From Adiantum capillus-veneris (lineage: Eukaryota; Streptophyta; Polypodiopsida; Polypodiales; Pteridaceae): a DNA stretch of 64,000 nucleotides. Every line of letters starts with the position of its first letter. The stretch's first letter is position 1. The notes beneath the pieces are model-generated. The model ran no database searches and was not told the DNA's origin. It was given only the letters and a program-made list of their open reading frames with translations. Location: assembly GCA_014529385.2 (NCBI GenBank), contig CM043962.1, forward strand, positions 88,687,180 to 88,751,179, given 5' to 3'. Positions 41,743 to 53,150 of this stretch are shown piece after piece. The translations under genes and the position numbers were made by a program.

Positions 41743-41992
41743 TGTTGGGGTAAAGGCGCTCCGCCTTTTGCCCACCCAGATGTACAGTGTCCGACGGCCC
41801 GCCGCCCACATGTGTACATACCCTTATTCTTCATATACATGAGAATACTTATTCTTCATATACATGAGAATAAGGAGCTCCTCACTCACTACTTACTGAG
41901 GTTGCTCCACCCACATCGGCTTGTGCTCTGCCCCTTCTCCGCACGCACCGCCCGTGCACGCACACACGCATTTGCACACATGTGCACTCACA
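41743..41992 (+). repeat. 250-bp LTR of an LTR retrotransposon (5' LTR)
   Basis: It starts TGTTGGGG, ends CTCACA, and is followed two bases later by an initiator tRNA-Met PBS. It contains a 25-bp tandem duplication (CTTATTCTTCATATACATGA... twice) at 41,822-41,872. No second copy of this LTR lies in the window. Confidence 0.75.
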
Positions 41993-41994
41993 AG

Positions 41995-42006
41995 TGGTAT
42001 CAGAGC
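41995..42006 (+). promoter_or_regulatory. Primer-binding site, initiator tRNA-Met
   Basis: TGGTATCAGAGC, two bases after the LTR end. Confidence 0.85.
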
Positions 42007-44450
42007 TCTGGTTCGGCGGTGGCAGTGATCTCTCGGCGACGACGGAGCTCGTGGCTTCATGGCACCGGATTGGGCTGATTCAGCGCGGATCCGGCACGGA
42101 TCGGAGAGATCGGACGAGGTCGGCGGTTCCTGGCTACCCGGCGCATGCAGCCCCTCTCGGGCGTGGAGGGAGATCTTGGAGATTCTTGAGGAATCAAGCA
42201 AGAAATTGGATCTGCAGAGGTCGGAGCAGGAAAAATAGAGCATAAGAAGAAGGTTGGAATCCTTTTTTTACTTGCTTGGGTGTGGTGACAACACACAGAC
42301 ACACACACATACACACCGTGTGTAGCGAGCAGCTTAAGGAGTAGATATAGCCGAGAGGAGAGGAGCTTGCAAAATGAAGCCTGTAGGGGGATTGAAGAAT
42401 TGAGCAGAGAACTCAAGCAAGGAGGGGAAGTCAGTCGAGCAATTGAAGGGGCAGCCAACAGCTCTCGAGCAGGTGAAGTCGTTGTGGGCACAGTCGAGCA
42501 ATTGAAGGGGCTGAAGTGAATCGGATGTAAGCCTTGAAGGCATTCGATAGCAAGTAAGCAATCAAGACCCGGGTAGTGTTGAGCACCTCGGGAGTAGCCA
42601 CGTGCCCTTGAGCAATAAGGTCCAAGGGGGAATTTGAAATTGAGACCCGGGCACTGTCGAGCAGCGCTACAGTAAAAGCAGCAGCAAGCTGTTGGATGTG
42701 GTATTACACACACACATACACACTGCAGTAGGGCAATTGAGACAACCTAGCGAGCAACGAGCTTGGAATTGGGAATTTGGGCAGCACTGAGTAAATAGAG
42801 CCAAGTAGGTGAAATCGAGCAGCCGACAGTTGCTAGAGGCAGGCGCAGCAGCGAGGGAGTAGACCCGAGCTTGGTGGTCGTGTGTATACACACACACACT
42901 CCCCCTCCCCTACTGTCAGACTTGCCAGGGCAGCGAGATCTGTGGCTTGTCAGATCCGACAGAGTGAAAACACGTGCAGGGTACCGGCGAGTAAGCCCGG
43001 ACATCACCCGGCATCGGCCCAACTTCGTCGATTTTCTTGGCGATTTTTCTCCTTCTTCTCAACTTCGAATTTCGGCGACCCGACATCGGTTTCGACACCA
43101 ATTTTGGCATTTTTTCTCAGCGCCTCGGCGTTCTTCTCTTCGGTTTCGCGTTTACGGCTCGGCTCATTGATTTCGACACCAATCATGCGGCTATTCGACT
43201 AGCGCGCTTTTGCCCGGTGACAAAAGCCGACATCGAGCGTTTTCGCGACTTCGAGCACAGGCGGCCATAGCATTGGCACTTTTGCTTGGTGGCAGAAGAC
43301 GGCTCCAATGGCCAACCTCGGCCTTTGACTTCAATGGCACATACTAATAGATCCGGCTCCAACGGCCCATTCTAGAGCGGGATTTTACTAGAGCGCACAC
43401 AACTCTTGGCACATTTTTTCGGTCGACGTGTTTACTGATCAATGAGGTAGTAGTTGCTAGTTTCTCAGCGGTTTTGCTCATAGTTTACAATGCATCTTGT
43501 GTGGAGCACTACAGAGCAGTTTTTGCATGGTCTTGGGCAGTTTCATGCTATGTATGCATAAGTGGATACATCTTGAGCTAGATGTAGCTCGCAGGTACCA
43601 GATTTACAGGTTTGCATCGATTTTTGGACAGGTACACGTCCATAGAGCCACTCGATTAGGAGTGAGCTGTTTTGCCAAAATTTTGGTAGTGCTATGTATG
43701 CCATGTGTGGATTTTGCTACTGAGATACTATGTGTCTAGTTTTCATGCGTATTCGGTTAGATTTTTTGAGTTTTTGCTCAGTTTTCGGGGAAAACTCTGT
43801 CGGATTTTTTCTAGGATTTCTCGCCATGGTTTATGCGTATTCACACTTTTCTCTTTGATGGTTTAGTGGTCGAGATAGACTCCCACTTTGACAAGGATCG
43901 AGTGTTTACTCTCACTTTGACAGACTTTGACAAGTTTTTGTCAGTTTTGGACACAGTTTGGTGTTCTTGTACCCACTCTTGCAGGAGTGAGGATTGGTGT
44001 ATGCTCGTGTGGCTACAGTCGGCCTGGCAGTCACAGGTTTCACATGTTTTCTCAGGTTTTTGCAGGAAATTTCTCTTGTGGGATACGTTTTGAGCTAGTT
44101 TGCTCTCTACTTGCGTATATGGTTATGCGTTTTACGCTCGGTTGAGCAGTTTGTCTCAGTTTATGCTTGCAGAGCTTGCAGATCGTGGAGTTGGTTTTAT
44201 GCATGTGAGCGGCAGTTTGATGCAATTGGTCATGCTTTTGAGCATTGTGTAGTGGTCGAGTTACCTCCCACTTTGTTGCCAGTTTGGCATGGTTTATGGT
44301 TGAGATTGTACTTGAGGTTTTGCTCAGTTTACAGGGGAAATTCTGCCAGAGTTTCCTTAGATTTCTCGCCACACTTTGGTTCTTAGTCATTCACTTATGG
44401 TTGCAGATATGTGTGATAGTGTAGAGTCCATTACGGTGACTTTTGAGACA
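42007..44450 (+). mobile_element. Leader/interior of an LTR element without recognised coding domains
   Basis: About 2.4 kb of moderately GC-rich DNA after the PBS. It has several CA-repeat islands (42,290-42,320, 42,703-42,722, 42,887-42,900), repeated CAGTCGAGCAATTGAAGGGG units near 42,435 and 42,492, and partial duplicates around 43,780-43,900 and 44,245-44,380 (GTGGTCGAG..CTCCCACTTTG; ATTTCTCGCCA). No gag or pol motif was recognised, so it may be a long untranslated leader truncated near 44,450. Confidence 0.45.
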
Positions 44451-44479
44451 TGTCTATAGGACCATTTTCAAATGATCTC

Positions 44480-44682
44480 TACGTGATAAAAGAGAGGAAC
44501 TTTTGTAAAAAGTCAGCCAGAGTTTTGTTTATAAAATGGACCATTTTCAAACTAACCACATCTCTCTTTGAGAGATACATCACCTAAGGATTTTGCAGAA
44601 TCAACAAATCACAATCAAATTATAAAAGTGGCACTGTTTGGTATCTATATGCCAATGATACCATGCCATTACCAACTTTCCA
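44480..44682 (+). repeat. 200-bp direct repeat, left copy
   Basis: AAAAAGTCAGCCA.AGTT, GACCATTTTCAAA, CACATCTCTCTTTGAGAGAT and GATACCATGCCATTACCAA recur in the same order at 45,562-45,763. Confidence 0.8.
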
Positions 44683-45561
44683 CTTCAGAAGGCAAGCAGT
44701 ATGTCCAAATTCCAAGTCTCAAATATACAAAACATTATGAAAATAAATTGAATGTACGTTCAGTCTTGACAAAGGTTTCAGAACTCAAGTCACCATTATG
44801 AGAGTTTACAGTTTCACATCTAATCATCTTCCATTCTGAAATCATTCCCGTGACCTACGAATTTCTAGTTCATACTTTGTAGTGATACATATGTTATCAA
44901 GTCAACCACAGCCTAGCTATCAAAAAAACCAATATGAGAAATACATAGCAGCCTATTAGCATACTAACAAAGTATTAACAGTAAGCGTGTCTATGTGTGC
45001 TTATGAATCTTGTGTCTATGTGTCCTTATGAATCCTTTAGCAGCGACATACTTCTGATAATTTCACTTGTAACTCAAGAAGGAGAGTGTTTGTACAGGGC
45101 TTGTGAAGCTTTATGTATGCATGTGTGCGAGGAGCTTTGAGGTACCCAGATGCTGGTATTCTGAGTTGAACTTGTAAGAGATCCATAACATGTCAAGCAT
45201 CTCCGCATAATACTACACCTCGACTCAGCATGAAGGAGCCTATTGGTGTTATGTAAGTGAGAGGGAACCCCAATATTAAGGCAAGCTAATCGAGGCAGTG
45301 ATCATGAAGTGTGAAATATGGCTCAGGAAAACCATATAACCATTATCCAAGCCAAGGTATAAGTGATGTGTGTGAGAAAAGGAAAGTAATACCATCTCTG
45401 TCATGATACTACTTGTTACCACATGTACGACTGCTATAAAAAGAAAAACCGGGCAGTATGCTAATTATATATAGATTGTATTTTCAAAAAGTTCAGTCAT
45501 TACCACTTCTTCCAAGATCCTTACCAGAGGCATAAGCATATCTATATATATTAATTGAGCT
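44683..45561. other. Interval between direct repeats; no gene seen
   Basis: About 0.88 kb of AT-rich DNA with no ORF above 80 codons on the plus strand and no recognised domain. Confidence 0.4.
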
Positions 45562-45763
45562 TGAAAGATAAAAGAGAGAAAATTCTGTAAAAAGTCAGCC
45601 AAAGTTCTATTTGCAAAATTGACCATTTTCAAAATAATCACATCTCTCTTTGAGAGATACCTCACCTGAGGATTTTGCAGAATCAACCAACCATGATCAA
45701 GTTACCCACGATGGCGCTTTTTGGTATCTATCTGCCAATGATACCATGCCATTACCAATGATG
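45562..45763 (+). repeat. 200-bp direct repeat, right copy
   Basis: Second copy of the 44,480-44,682 repeat, about 85-90% similar by eye. It shares the palindromic TCTCTTTGAGAGA. Confidence 0.8.
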
Positions 45764-46192
45764 ATATACATGCGAGTGTGAGTAAAACATTAGGTTCTAT
45801 TTGATTGTGTTTTAATTAGATGTTAAAACAAAAATGTTGAATTCTATCTCCAACTCATGAGCATAACAAACAAAAACACCCACTGAGTAGGTGCAAGTCC
45901 AAGATAACAACTCTCAGTTTTCATTATCAGTTCAGTTGAGAATAAACATTGTCCTTTTATAATTTAAAAACATGCTTTAAAATTTATATTACTACTTGTA
46001 GTTTGAAAAACCAAAATCATGTGTGTACTGCGCATAGGTGCATAAGCACCTACCTATTTGTTGATATGGAATAGGAAAAGGATAGCCTTGCAGACCACAA
46101 TTCCTCATATCAGCAGCTCCAAACTCGTTTCAAAAATCAAAGATGATGGAGTGTATCCGCAAACAGGTTGCACGTAATTGTCATAGCTAGCA

Positions 46193-46195
<3 letters not shown>
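45764..46195. other. No gene recognised
   Basis: AT-rich, no supportable feature. Confidence 0.4.

Positions 46196-46289
<94 letters not shown>
46196..46289. repeat. (TG)n microsatellite
   Basis: 94 bp of uninterrupted TG dinucleotides. Confidence 0.99.
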
Positions 46290-46291
<2 letters not shown>

Positions 46292-47120
46292 TAACAATAT
46301 AACATAAACACCAAAGAATCCTTTCAAATTACAAAAGACACTAGAAACTATGTCAATGAAAAGGTGGTATAATTCCCATTCATAGTACAAAACAGACTAT
46401 ATACACAAGTACAAGAGAGTTAAGAGCCTCTGGATATATAAATCCACCATCTTCAATCCAAGGAACTTTGAAAACCATAGTTGAGAAGGTAACTCTCACC
46501 TGCATCCATGGAAACAACACAGCTTTTAGTTAGCATTGGAACCGTATGCAGGTGATGCATGGATATTCCACATGTTATAGATGTCACCCAACTAAATTGC
46601 CTTCAAAGATAAATAATAAGAAAGGTGAAGCTATACAATTATTTAGAGATGGTTTCATTTACAAGGGGGAAAAAACCCTTTGGAGCTTCTTTTGCTTTGC
46701 AAGCTCTCATGAGATAAGGTTGGGGCCAAGTTTTATGAGGCAATTTAACCTCGAAGTGGGCCACATATACCTGTTTCTTGACATTGCTCATACGTGCAGT
46801 CAATCTATACTTTGGAGTTACATGTAACATAAAAGGATGTTAGTAAGTAAGTTCTACTCCTTCCTAGACAGAGTTGAAACCACATGTAAGGTAGTAAGTA
46901 TAAAAGCTACTCCCCTAAACACATACAACATATAGAAGCAATATTCTATGGTACCATATTACTTCCAAAATCTAGGGAAAAAAGCCAACATGGCCATACC
47001 CTCAATGTAATAAGCCACACTTACAGTTTCATGAGAGGCTGCTCTGCAACCTTATCCACCATAATCTATAGCTTTATCTAACCATAATTGGTCCTAAGAA
47101 ATCATAACCCTGTCCCCAAA
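46290..47120. other. No gene recognised
   Basis: About 0.8 kb. The plus-strand frame 46,546-46,827 (93 codons) has no recognised motif. Confidence 0.4.
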
Positions 47121-47125
47121 CAACC
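47121..47125. repeat. Target-site duplication CAACC (left)
   Basis: CAACC before the 5' LTR corresponds to CGACC at 59,648-59,652 after the 3' LTR, with one mismatch. Confidence 0.6.
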
Positions 47126-48796
47126 TGTCATAAAATCTAATATCTAACCAAACCAAATGATTTTCTCATATTAAACTGATCATTTAATGTGGGAAATTAA
47201 ATGGAAACAAGGGTTAAGATATAGACATGTGCTTATAGATCTATCTCAACACAGGGCCAATGGTAAAGGGGCCCAAATGAGAGATGTTCGATCAAAGAGC
47301 AAGGCTAACCAATGGAGCATAAGACCTTAGGGTTAGCTTCATTGAACACCTCCAATAATTAGTGTAAAAGTCCTTTGACCTTAGGTAATAAGCTAGGGCT
47401 GTGAGCTTGAGGTGGGAACCCGACCCAAGCTTAAGGTGCTTGATGTGCTTGTCGTACTTGATGACTAAGATGCTTGAGGTGCTTGAGGTGCATGATGATC
47501 GAGATGCTTGAGATGCTTGTCATGTTTGAGATGTTAGGGCTGTACTTGAGGTGAGAGCCCAGCCCAAGCTTGAGGGGATTAAGGGCCAAGCTTGTGGTGA
47601 GAACTAGGCCCAAGGTTGAGGGGCTTGAGGTGGCACAAAAGTCAAAGCTAGTCCCTACAAGGAGGGGGGGATCCCTACAAGAGGGGGAAGAGAGAGAATA
47701 CACACACACTTACACAAGGCATGCTTGGTACAAAGAAAGCAAAAGGGGCACTTGTCAAGTTTCTCCTCATGTTGCCCTCATGGTGTGTTTGAAGCCTATT
47801 GGTTGGCCACTCAAGGGGTCCAATAATAGATTAGAAGATTTAATTAATTGTTTTTATATTTATAAAGTCCTCTCTCTCAAAGTGGAAAGGGGGACACTTG
47901 TCCCCCTTTATATTTAATTAATTGTTTTTATATTTATAAAGTCCTCTCTCTCAAAGTGGAAAGGGGGACACTTGTCCCAACACTACCCTTGTTACTTGAT
48001 TTACCTCCTGCTTGTGATTGGCTAGGCTAGGAGAGGTCCAATGAGCTGCAAGGGGGGTTGAACAAGGAAGCTAGGGGCTTTCTTAGGGGGTATACTCTCC
48101 CACACACACTCACACACACTCTCATTGTGTGAAGTGCCAAGTGAAAGAGCTCCCTCTCCCTCTCCAAGTAAGTAGAGAGGTTGAGAGCCTACACCAACAC
48201 TCTTGGCTATGGAGTGCAAATCCAACCAAGAGCCATGATTCAATGCTTAATCTTGTCATCTTCTCCATCTTCATTACTATGCTATTATGTATACTAGCAA
48301 GAAGAGTGATGATAAGTGAGGAACTAATTCTTTCTCCTATGAAATGTTTCTTCTTCCTCTTTCCTACCCTCATTCCCTGCTAGCTCTCTCCACCTTCGAA
48401 GGTGTTTGAGGTCTTGGGACTGAGGCTTGGGATAGTTAATGCTTTCCTCAAAGTTTATGCTATGCTCATAATGCATGAAGCTTTCTATCTTCATTGCATC
48501 ACCTAGGTCACAAGGAACATAAAGATTGTATTGTAACAAGTCTCTCTTGATGGGAGAAATCATAATACAAATGCCTATTGGAGGGGGGACAGCTCCACAT
48601 ATATCCGGTCCTCAATTGTTGTCATGTTCTCTAAATTATCTCTCTTGCAAAAGTATTGTTCATGCCAAGTTAACTAAATGCTATGTTTATGTTTCTACCA
48701 TCAATTATGTTCACCCACTATGCTCACAAAGTAGTTTCACTAAAGTACTCTCTCTAATTTCCGCTACTCTCAAGTTAATAGGCCAATTCCATTACA
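47126..48796 (+). repeat. 5' LTR of chromovirus
   Basis: It starts TGTCATAAAATC, ends CCATTACA, and matches 58,030-59,647 over its whole length. It contains a GCTTGAGGTGCTTGA-type degenerate minisatellite (47,430-47,640) and a 65-bp tandem duplication (47,848-47,978) that the 3' LTR lacks. Confidence 0.93.
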
Positions 48797-48797
48797 T

Positions 48798-48809
48798 TGG
48801 TATCAGAAG
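48798..48809 (+). promoter_or_regulatory. Primer-binding site, initiator tRNA-Met type
   Basis: TGGTATCAGAAG one base after the LTR end. Confidence 0.85.
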
Positions 48810-49213
48810 ATTTGGTTTCTCTTTTCTTGCTTAAGAAGAGAGGTCCTTAAGTAACCTTTAAATGGTTGATGTTGTTAATTATATTAGGGTAAGTGAAACT
48901 GGGATCTATTATTGGTTTTGTTGAGCCCACTATGTGGGATATGGTGCACACCTCGGGAGATTTGGACTTAATAATGGATTCTTTTTAGACTTACCTATGG
49001 CTTTACCATTATTGAGCCATAAGAAGTCCAAAAGGAGCTAGCCCTCGACAACTCTACTATGTTATACCTACTCCACTATTCTCTATAGTTAACCACTTCG
49101 AGCCGTGGGTGTAAATACTTAAGAGCCAATTTTCAAAGGCTAAGAGGAGGAGTGGCAACTAAGGTTTTGAATCGCCAAAGCATACACTAAGTACGTTCAC
49201 AAATTTTGTTAAC
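48810..49213 (+). other. Chromovirus untranslated leader
   Basis: Sequence between PBS and the first gag ATG, without coding features. Confidence 0.5.
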
Positions 49214-49779
49214 ATGGCTGACAATAACCAAGAGAGTAGAATGAAGTTGATAGCTTTGATTTTGCACATGAAGGATCTAATGATGATGATCCCATGTTTG
49301 TGAATTATCTCATAACTAGGTTGCAGCAAGCTATGGGCAACCCTGCTTTGCAAGCCGAAGTTACTCAACAACTTCGCGCTTATGGGATCTCCCTTCCTCT
49401 CCAAGAGGAGAGAGAGATTAGGAGGCCGCTTGAAGAGATCCCCAAAAGAAGACTCTCTACCATACGAGCGGAGGAATCCAAAGAGAAAGAAAGCAATGAA
49501 ACTTTAAGTTTCTCTGAAGATGTGGCTTCACGAAGACGGCAGTCTAGACGATGGCCCACTGTTCCCAAGAGAAAAAAATCAACACAAAGTCCTTCTCCTC
49601 GTCATTCCAAAAGGGAAGAGAGGAAACAAAGGAAGAAAAGGGCTAGAAATAGGTCACCCTCTTCTCCTTCTTCTTCACCTTCCTCCTCTTCCAATGAAGC
49701 TATGGCTATTCTCCTAGAGAATATAAGAGGGGAGGACATTGTAAATCATACCCAGCATGACGAAGGTCACAAAAGCTAA
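49214..49779 (+). pseudogene. Chromovirus gag N-terminal part
   Basis: A gag-like start MADNNQES lies at 49,214. A frame change follows, and 49,294-49,779 gives an open frame with MGNPALQAEVTQQLRAYGIS, a basic Arg/Ser-rich region (KREERKQRKKRARNRSPSS) and a serine run. Basic SR-like linkers precede the structural gag domain in some plant gypsy elements. The structural domain itself is in the next frame. Confidence 0.65.
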
Positions 49780-49850
49780 AGAAGTTCAAGGAGGGAGAAA
49801 AGAGTATCTCTTTTCTCACCTATGGTGGCACCTTTGGTGCTACCGACAAA

Positions 49851-51116
49851 GTGTTGTCCTTCATCCATCAATTTGATGCAGCCTTTGGAGATGAGGGCTT
49901 CACAGAGTCCTCCGCGCTATGCCATGTATCTATGCACTTCCAAAAATCAGCTCGTCAATGGTGGGCTAGCCTTCCTGGCAACGGCGAAGCCCCAAAGACA
50001 TGGAAAACTCTACGATTTTTCATCATGAAGCAATTCCTTGCAAGTGATGCAAAGGACAAAGTGCTTACCGAATGGTGCAGCTTGAAGCTTCTCTCTCATG
50101 AGTCTATCCACAAGTCTGTAGACAAGTTTTGGGATTTACATCTCAAGGCTACTATCTTTCAAAAGATAGACTTTGTTGAGCAAAAGCAGCAATTTTGTGC
50201 AGGATTACCTGGCCGAATACATCAACTCTCAACGACGCGGGTCTATGAATATCTAGTCATGCCTTTTGGCTTGACTAATGCACCAGCTACGTTCAATCGT
50301 CTAATGGAGAAAATTTTTAGACCTTACCACAAATTCACTGGAGTGTTCTTTGATTATATTATCATCTACTCCAAGTCTTTGGAGGAACATAAGCAACATC
50401 TCCAAGTGATTTTTCAAGCATTGAGGGAGAACAAGCTTTTTCTCAACCAGAAGAAAAGCAAATTTTTCCTTCAAGAGATTCAATACCTAGGTCATATTAT
50501 CTCTCAAAGTGGTATCCATATGGATCCATCAAAGTTAGAGGTAATAAAAGCATGGACTAATCCAAGGAATCTACATGATCTAAGAATCTTTCTTAGTATG
50601 TGCACATACTATAGATGCTTCATAGCAAAATTTTCTCAAATAGCAAGACCACTACATGACTTAACTAAGAAGAATGTTAAGTATGTACGGACTGCTAAGG
50701 AGCAAAATGCTTTTAACAAGCTCAAGGAGAAGCTTACCTTCCAACCAGTCCTCATGCTTCTGGATCTCTCAAAGCCATTTGAGGTCCAATGTGATGCTTG
50801 TGGTGATTGCCTTGGAGCAGTTTTGCTTCAAGAAGGCCATGCCATAGCATATGAGATCCAAAGGCTCAATACCGATGAACGAGTCTTGGGCATTTATGAG
50901 AAAGAGCTCTTAGTTTCTCTAGATGCATGGAAGCACTACTTATTGGGGACTCCATTTATTCTACGAACCGACCACCAAAGTCTCAAGTATTTTATGATGC
51001 AAACCAAGCTTTTCGATAAACAAATGAGGTGGCCAAATTTTCTTTTGCAATTTAATTTCCATATTGCTCACATTGCTAGTAAGCACAATCAAGTGGCCGA
51101 TGCACTTTCACGATGA
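49851..51116 (+). CDS. Chromovirus gag joined in frame to reverse transcriptase-RNase H (421 aa)
   Basis: Residues 1-120 are the retrotransposon gag domain (FHVSMHFQKSARQWWASLPG-like, KTLRFFIMKQFLASDAKDKV). At about residue 121 the sequence passes directly into the RT palm (YLVMPFGLTNAPATFNRLM), so zinc knuckle, protease and RT fingers are deleted without breaking the frame. RT continues with FFDYIIIYSKS, where YxDD has become FDYI, so the active site is lost; then FLNQKKSKFFLQEIQYLGH. RNase H follows with FEVQCDACGDCLGAVLLQEG and FILRTDHQSLKYF, ending KHNQVADALSR. Synthesis of cDNA by this protein is not expected. Confidence 0.85.
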   Translation: MLSFIHQFDAAFGDEGFTESSALCHVSMHFQKSARQWWASLPGNGEAPKTWKTLRFFIMKQFLASDAKDKVLTEWCSLKLLSHESIHKSVDKFWDLHLKATIFQKIDFVEQKQQFCAGLPGRIHQLSTTRVYEYLVMPFGLTNAPATFNRLMEKIFRPYHKFTGVFFDYIIIYSKSLEEHKQHLQVIFQALRENKLFLNQKKSKFFLQEIQYLGHIISQSGIHMDPSKLEVIKAWTNPRNLHDLRIFLSMCTYYRCFIAKFSQIARPLHDLTKKNVKYVRTAKEQNAFNKLKEKLTFQPVLMLLDLSKPFEVQCDACGDCLGAVLLQEGHAIAYEIQRLNTDERVLGIYEKELLVSLDAWKHYLLGTPFILRTDHQSLKYFMMQTKLFDKQMRWPNFLLQFNFHIAHIASKHNQVADALSR

Positions 51117-51119
51117 CCA

Positions 51120-52483
51120 AAAGTTAATGCGGTGTCTATAGCTAATCACATTGATCTATCCTCTATGATAGATGAGTATGCTACTGACCCTGACTTTAGA
51201 GACATAATGTCAGCCCTTGCTTTGGGGAAGAAAGAGGAAACATACACCTTGCAGTATGGTTATCTTCTCCACGGAAATAGGCTATGTGTTACCCATTCCC
51301 TTCGTGAGAAGTTATGTATGAATCCCATGCTCCTCCCTATGCGGGGCATAGAGGTATTCAACCTACTCTTCAAGGAGTAGAGATATATTTCTATTGGCCT
51401 ACCATGAAAGTGTACATACAAGAGTATGTTTCAAAATGTGTAGTATGCCAAAAGACCAAGTATGATAGAGGGAAGCAACCTGGATTACTCGAGCCATTGC
51501 CTATCCCAAATTCACCATGGGAGAGTATATCCATGGATTTTATCTTTGGATTGCCCAAGTCTATCCATAGGAATACGGGAATATGAACAATAGTCAATAG
51601 GTTTAGCAAGCAAGCACACTTTATTCCTATCAAAAAGACTATTAATTCACACCAAATGGAAACTCTCTTCATATCTCATATTTTCAAACACCATGGATTA
51701 CCAACATCCATCGTATCAGATAGAGATCCTAGAATGACCATTAATTTTTTAAAAGGTCTCTTTGAAAATATAAGAACAAAATTGAATGTCTCTTCGGCCT
51801 ATCTTGCACAAACGGATGGCCAAAGTGAGATAGCCAATCTTAATATACTCAATCTTCTCAAGACTTATGTTACCAAAGTAGATCAACGCTCACAATGGGA
51901 AAAGTACTTACCTCTTGTAGAGTATGCCTACAATAATACTGTACATACTTCTACGGGAAAAGCACCTTTTGAGATCATTGAGGGAAGACCTAAAAGTCCC
52001 TTGCTACTCAAAGTACATGGGAAGATCTTTGTTGTGGATGAGTATAGCCATGACCTACAAGAATCTTTTCAAAAGATTAAGGAGGCTATATCCATCTCTC
52101 AACAAAGACAAAAAGTTGTTGCTGACATGCACAGAAGGGTCTTAATGTTCAAAGAAAATGATTGGGTCTTGCTTAAATTTCCTAAGGCTCGATTGAGGCA
52201 AACCACGGGCAAAAATCCTACGGGCCATCAAAAGTATTATGCCAAGCTAGCAAAAAGATACTATGGTCATTTCCATATTTTGAAGCCTATCAATGAGACG
52301 GCCTACCAACTCAAGTTGCCCAACCATTGGCTCATACACAATGCTTTTCATGTGAGCCTACTCAAGCCCTACAAAGGAGAGCCACCAAGTGAACCAATTA
52401 TTGAAGACCCTCTCGAAGTTGAAGAGCAAGAAGAGGTGCAACAACCTGAAGCTATCCTTCGGCATGAAGACAAGGTACTATGA
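51120..52483 (+). pseudogene. Chromovirus integrase
   Basis: After RNase H, 51,132-51,380 gives the linker, and 51,314-51,586 the zinc domain (HRGIQPTL then SKCVVCQKTKYD) and ISMDFIFGLPKS with the first catalytic Asp. After a TGA in place of Trp (NTGI, stop, TIVNRF), 51,656-52,483 continues with SIVSDRDPRMTINF (second Asp), YLAQTDGQSEIANL (catalytic Glu), VEYAYNNTVHTSTGKAPFEI, and a GPF-like end (RYYGHFHILKPINETAYQL, NAFHVSLLKPYKG). The three catalytic acids are all present, but at least one stop and one frameshift break the protein. Confidence 0.9.
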
Positions 52484-52615
52484 CATGGTAAGATTATCCG
52501 ACTGTATCTTATTGAGTTCAAAAATTATCCTTTTGAAGATGCTAGATGGATGTAAGGAATACATCTTAAGGATAGTATGAACCTTGTCAATGCTTACAAT
52601 GCTACATTAGAGTAA
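52455..52615 (+). pseudogene. Chromodomain at integrase C-terminus
   Basis: Past a TGA (CGA-to-TGA type change after DKVL) the frame reads HGKIIRLYLIEFKNYPFEDA, then RWM and a second stop, with LKDSMNLVNAYN beyond. The YLI.FKNY....ARW pattern is the chromodomain core of plant chromoviruses, which directs integration to marked chromatin. Confidence 0.75.
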
Positions 52616-52900
52616 GCAAATGTACAATTTTCTTTTAAATGACCCATGTTTTTGTCTTATAAGACTAGTTCTCTTTTTTATCGTGCAAAAATCTAAATAG
52701 TATGCATGCTTAGAATCATGTTTGTGATGACGACGTCTCTCAAACACCAAGTAGAATTTGTCACTCTACTTTGGGAGAATGAAATGGACTAAGGAGTAGA
52801 CATGCTTGCGACAGCTACGTCTCCCAAGCACCAAATGGATTAGTCATTTATCTTGGAAAGATGTTGTAGGGTAAAAAGGGATCCTCTACCCGCTAAGTAA
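52616..52900 (+). other. Chromovirus 3' untranslated region up to copia insertion
   Basis: Non-coding sequence with a repeated module (ACGTCTC.CAA.CACCAA...AGTAGA) at about 52,731 and 52,816. Confidence 0.5.
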
Positions 52901-52905
52901 GATTG
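52901..52905. repeat. Target-site duplication GATTG (left)
   Basis: GATTG precedes the copia 5' LTR and is repeated exactly at 57,956-57,960. Confidence 0.93.
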
Positions 52906-53133
52906 TGTTACCATATACATGTGGTAGTGATGTGTGTGAACACACTAGGACCGCTGGGGCATGTTTTCCCTCTTTAGGAGGTTTTTTTCCCCATGCATTG
53001 TATATACGTCCATCATTCTAGGGCTATCTATCTTTCCATTGCACACTAAGTAATACACTCTCATTTTGTGTGCCTTGAGCTTCCTTCATCTTCTCCAAGC
53101 TGTGTGCATTTATGTGCAACCCTAATTCCAACA
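52906..53133 (+). repeat. Copia 5' LTR
   Basis: 228 bp, starting TGTTACCATATACATG and ending AATTCCAACA, with the same length as the 3' LTR and only a handful of differences. Confidence 0.95.
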
Positions 53134-53134
53134 A

Positions 53135-53150
53135 TTGGTATTAAAACAGG
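53135..53150 (+). promoter_or_regulatory. Copia primer-binding site (degenerate)
   Basis: TTGGTATTAAAACAGG follows the LTR. It resembles the tRNA-Met complement TGGTATCAGAGC with several changes, probably C-to-T and G-to-A decay. Confidence 0.6.

Noticed and set aside
42057-42713. 218-codon minus-strand ORF, Cys/Pro/Leu-rich
   Set aside because: Antisense of the LTR-element leader, with low-complexity composition and no recognised fold. Length alone in a GC-richer region is weak evidence.
42007-44450. Host gene with GC-rich 5' exons
   Set aside because: It directly follows an LTR and PBS, and no splice-consistent protein was found.
46105-46390. Minus-strand ORFs made of His-Thr repeats
   Set aside because: Translation of the (TG)n microsatellite.
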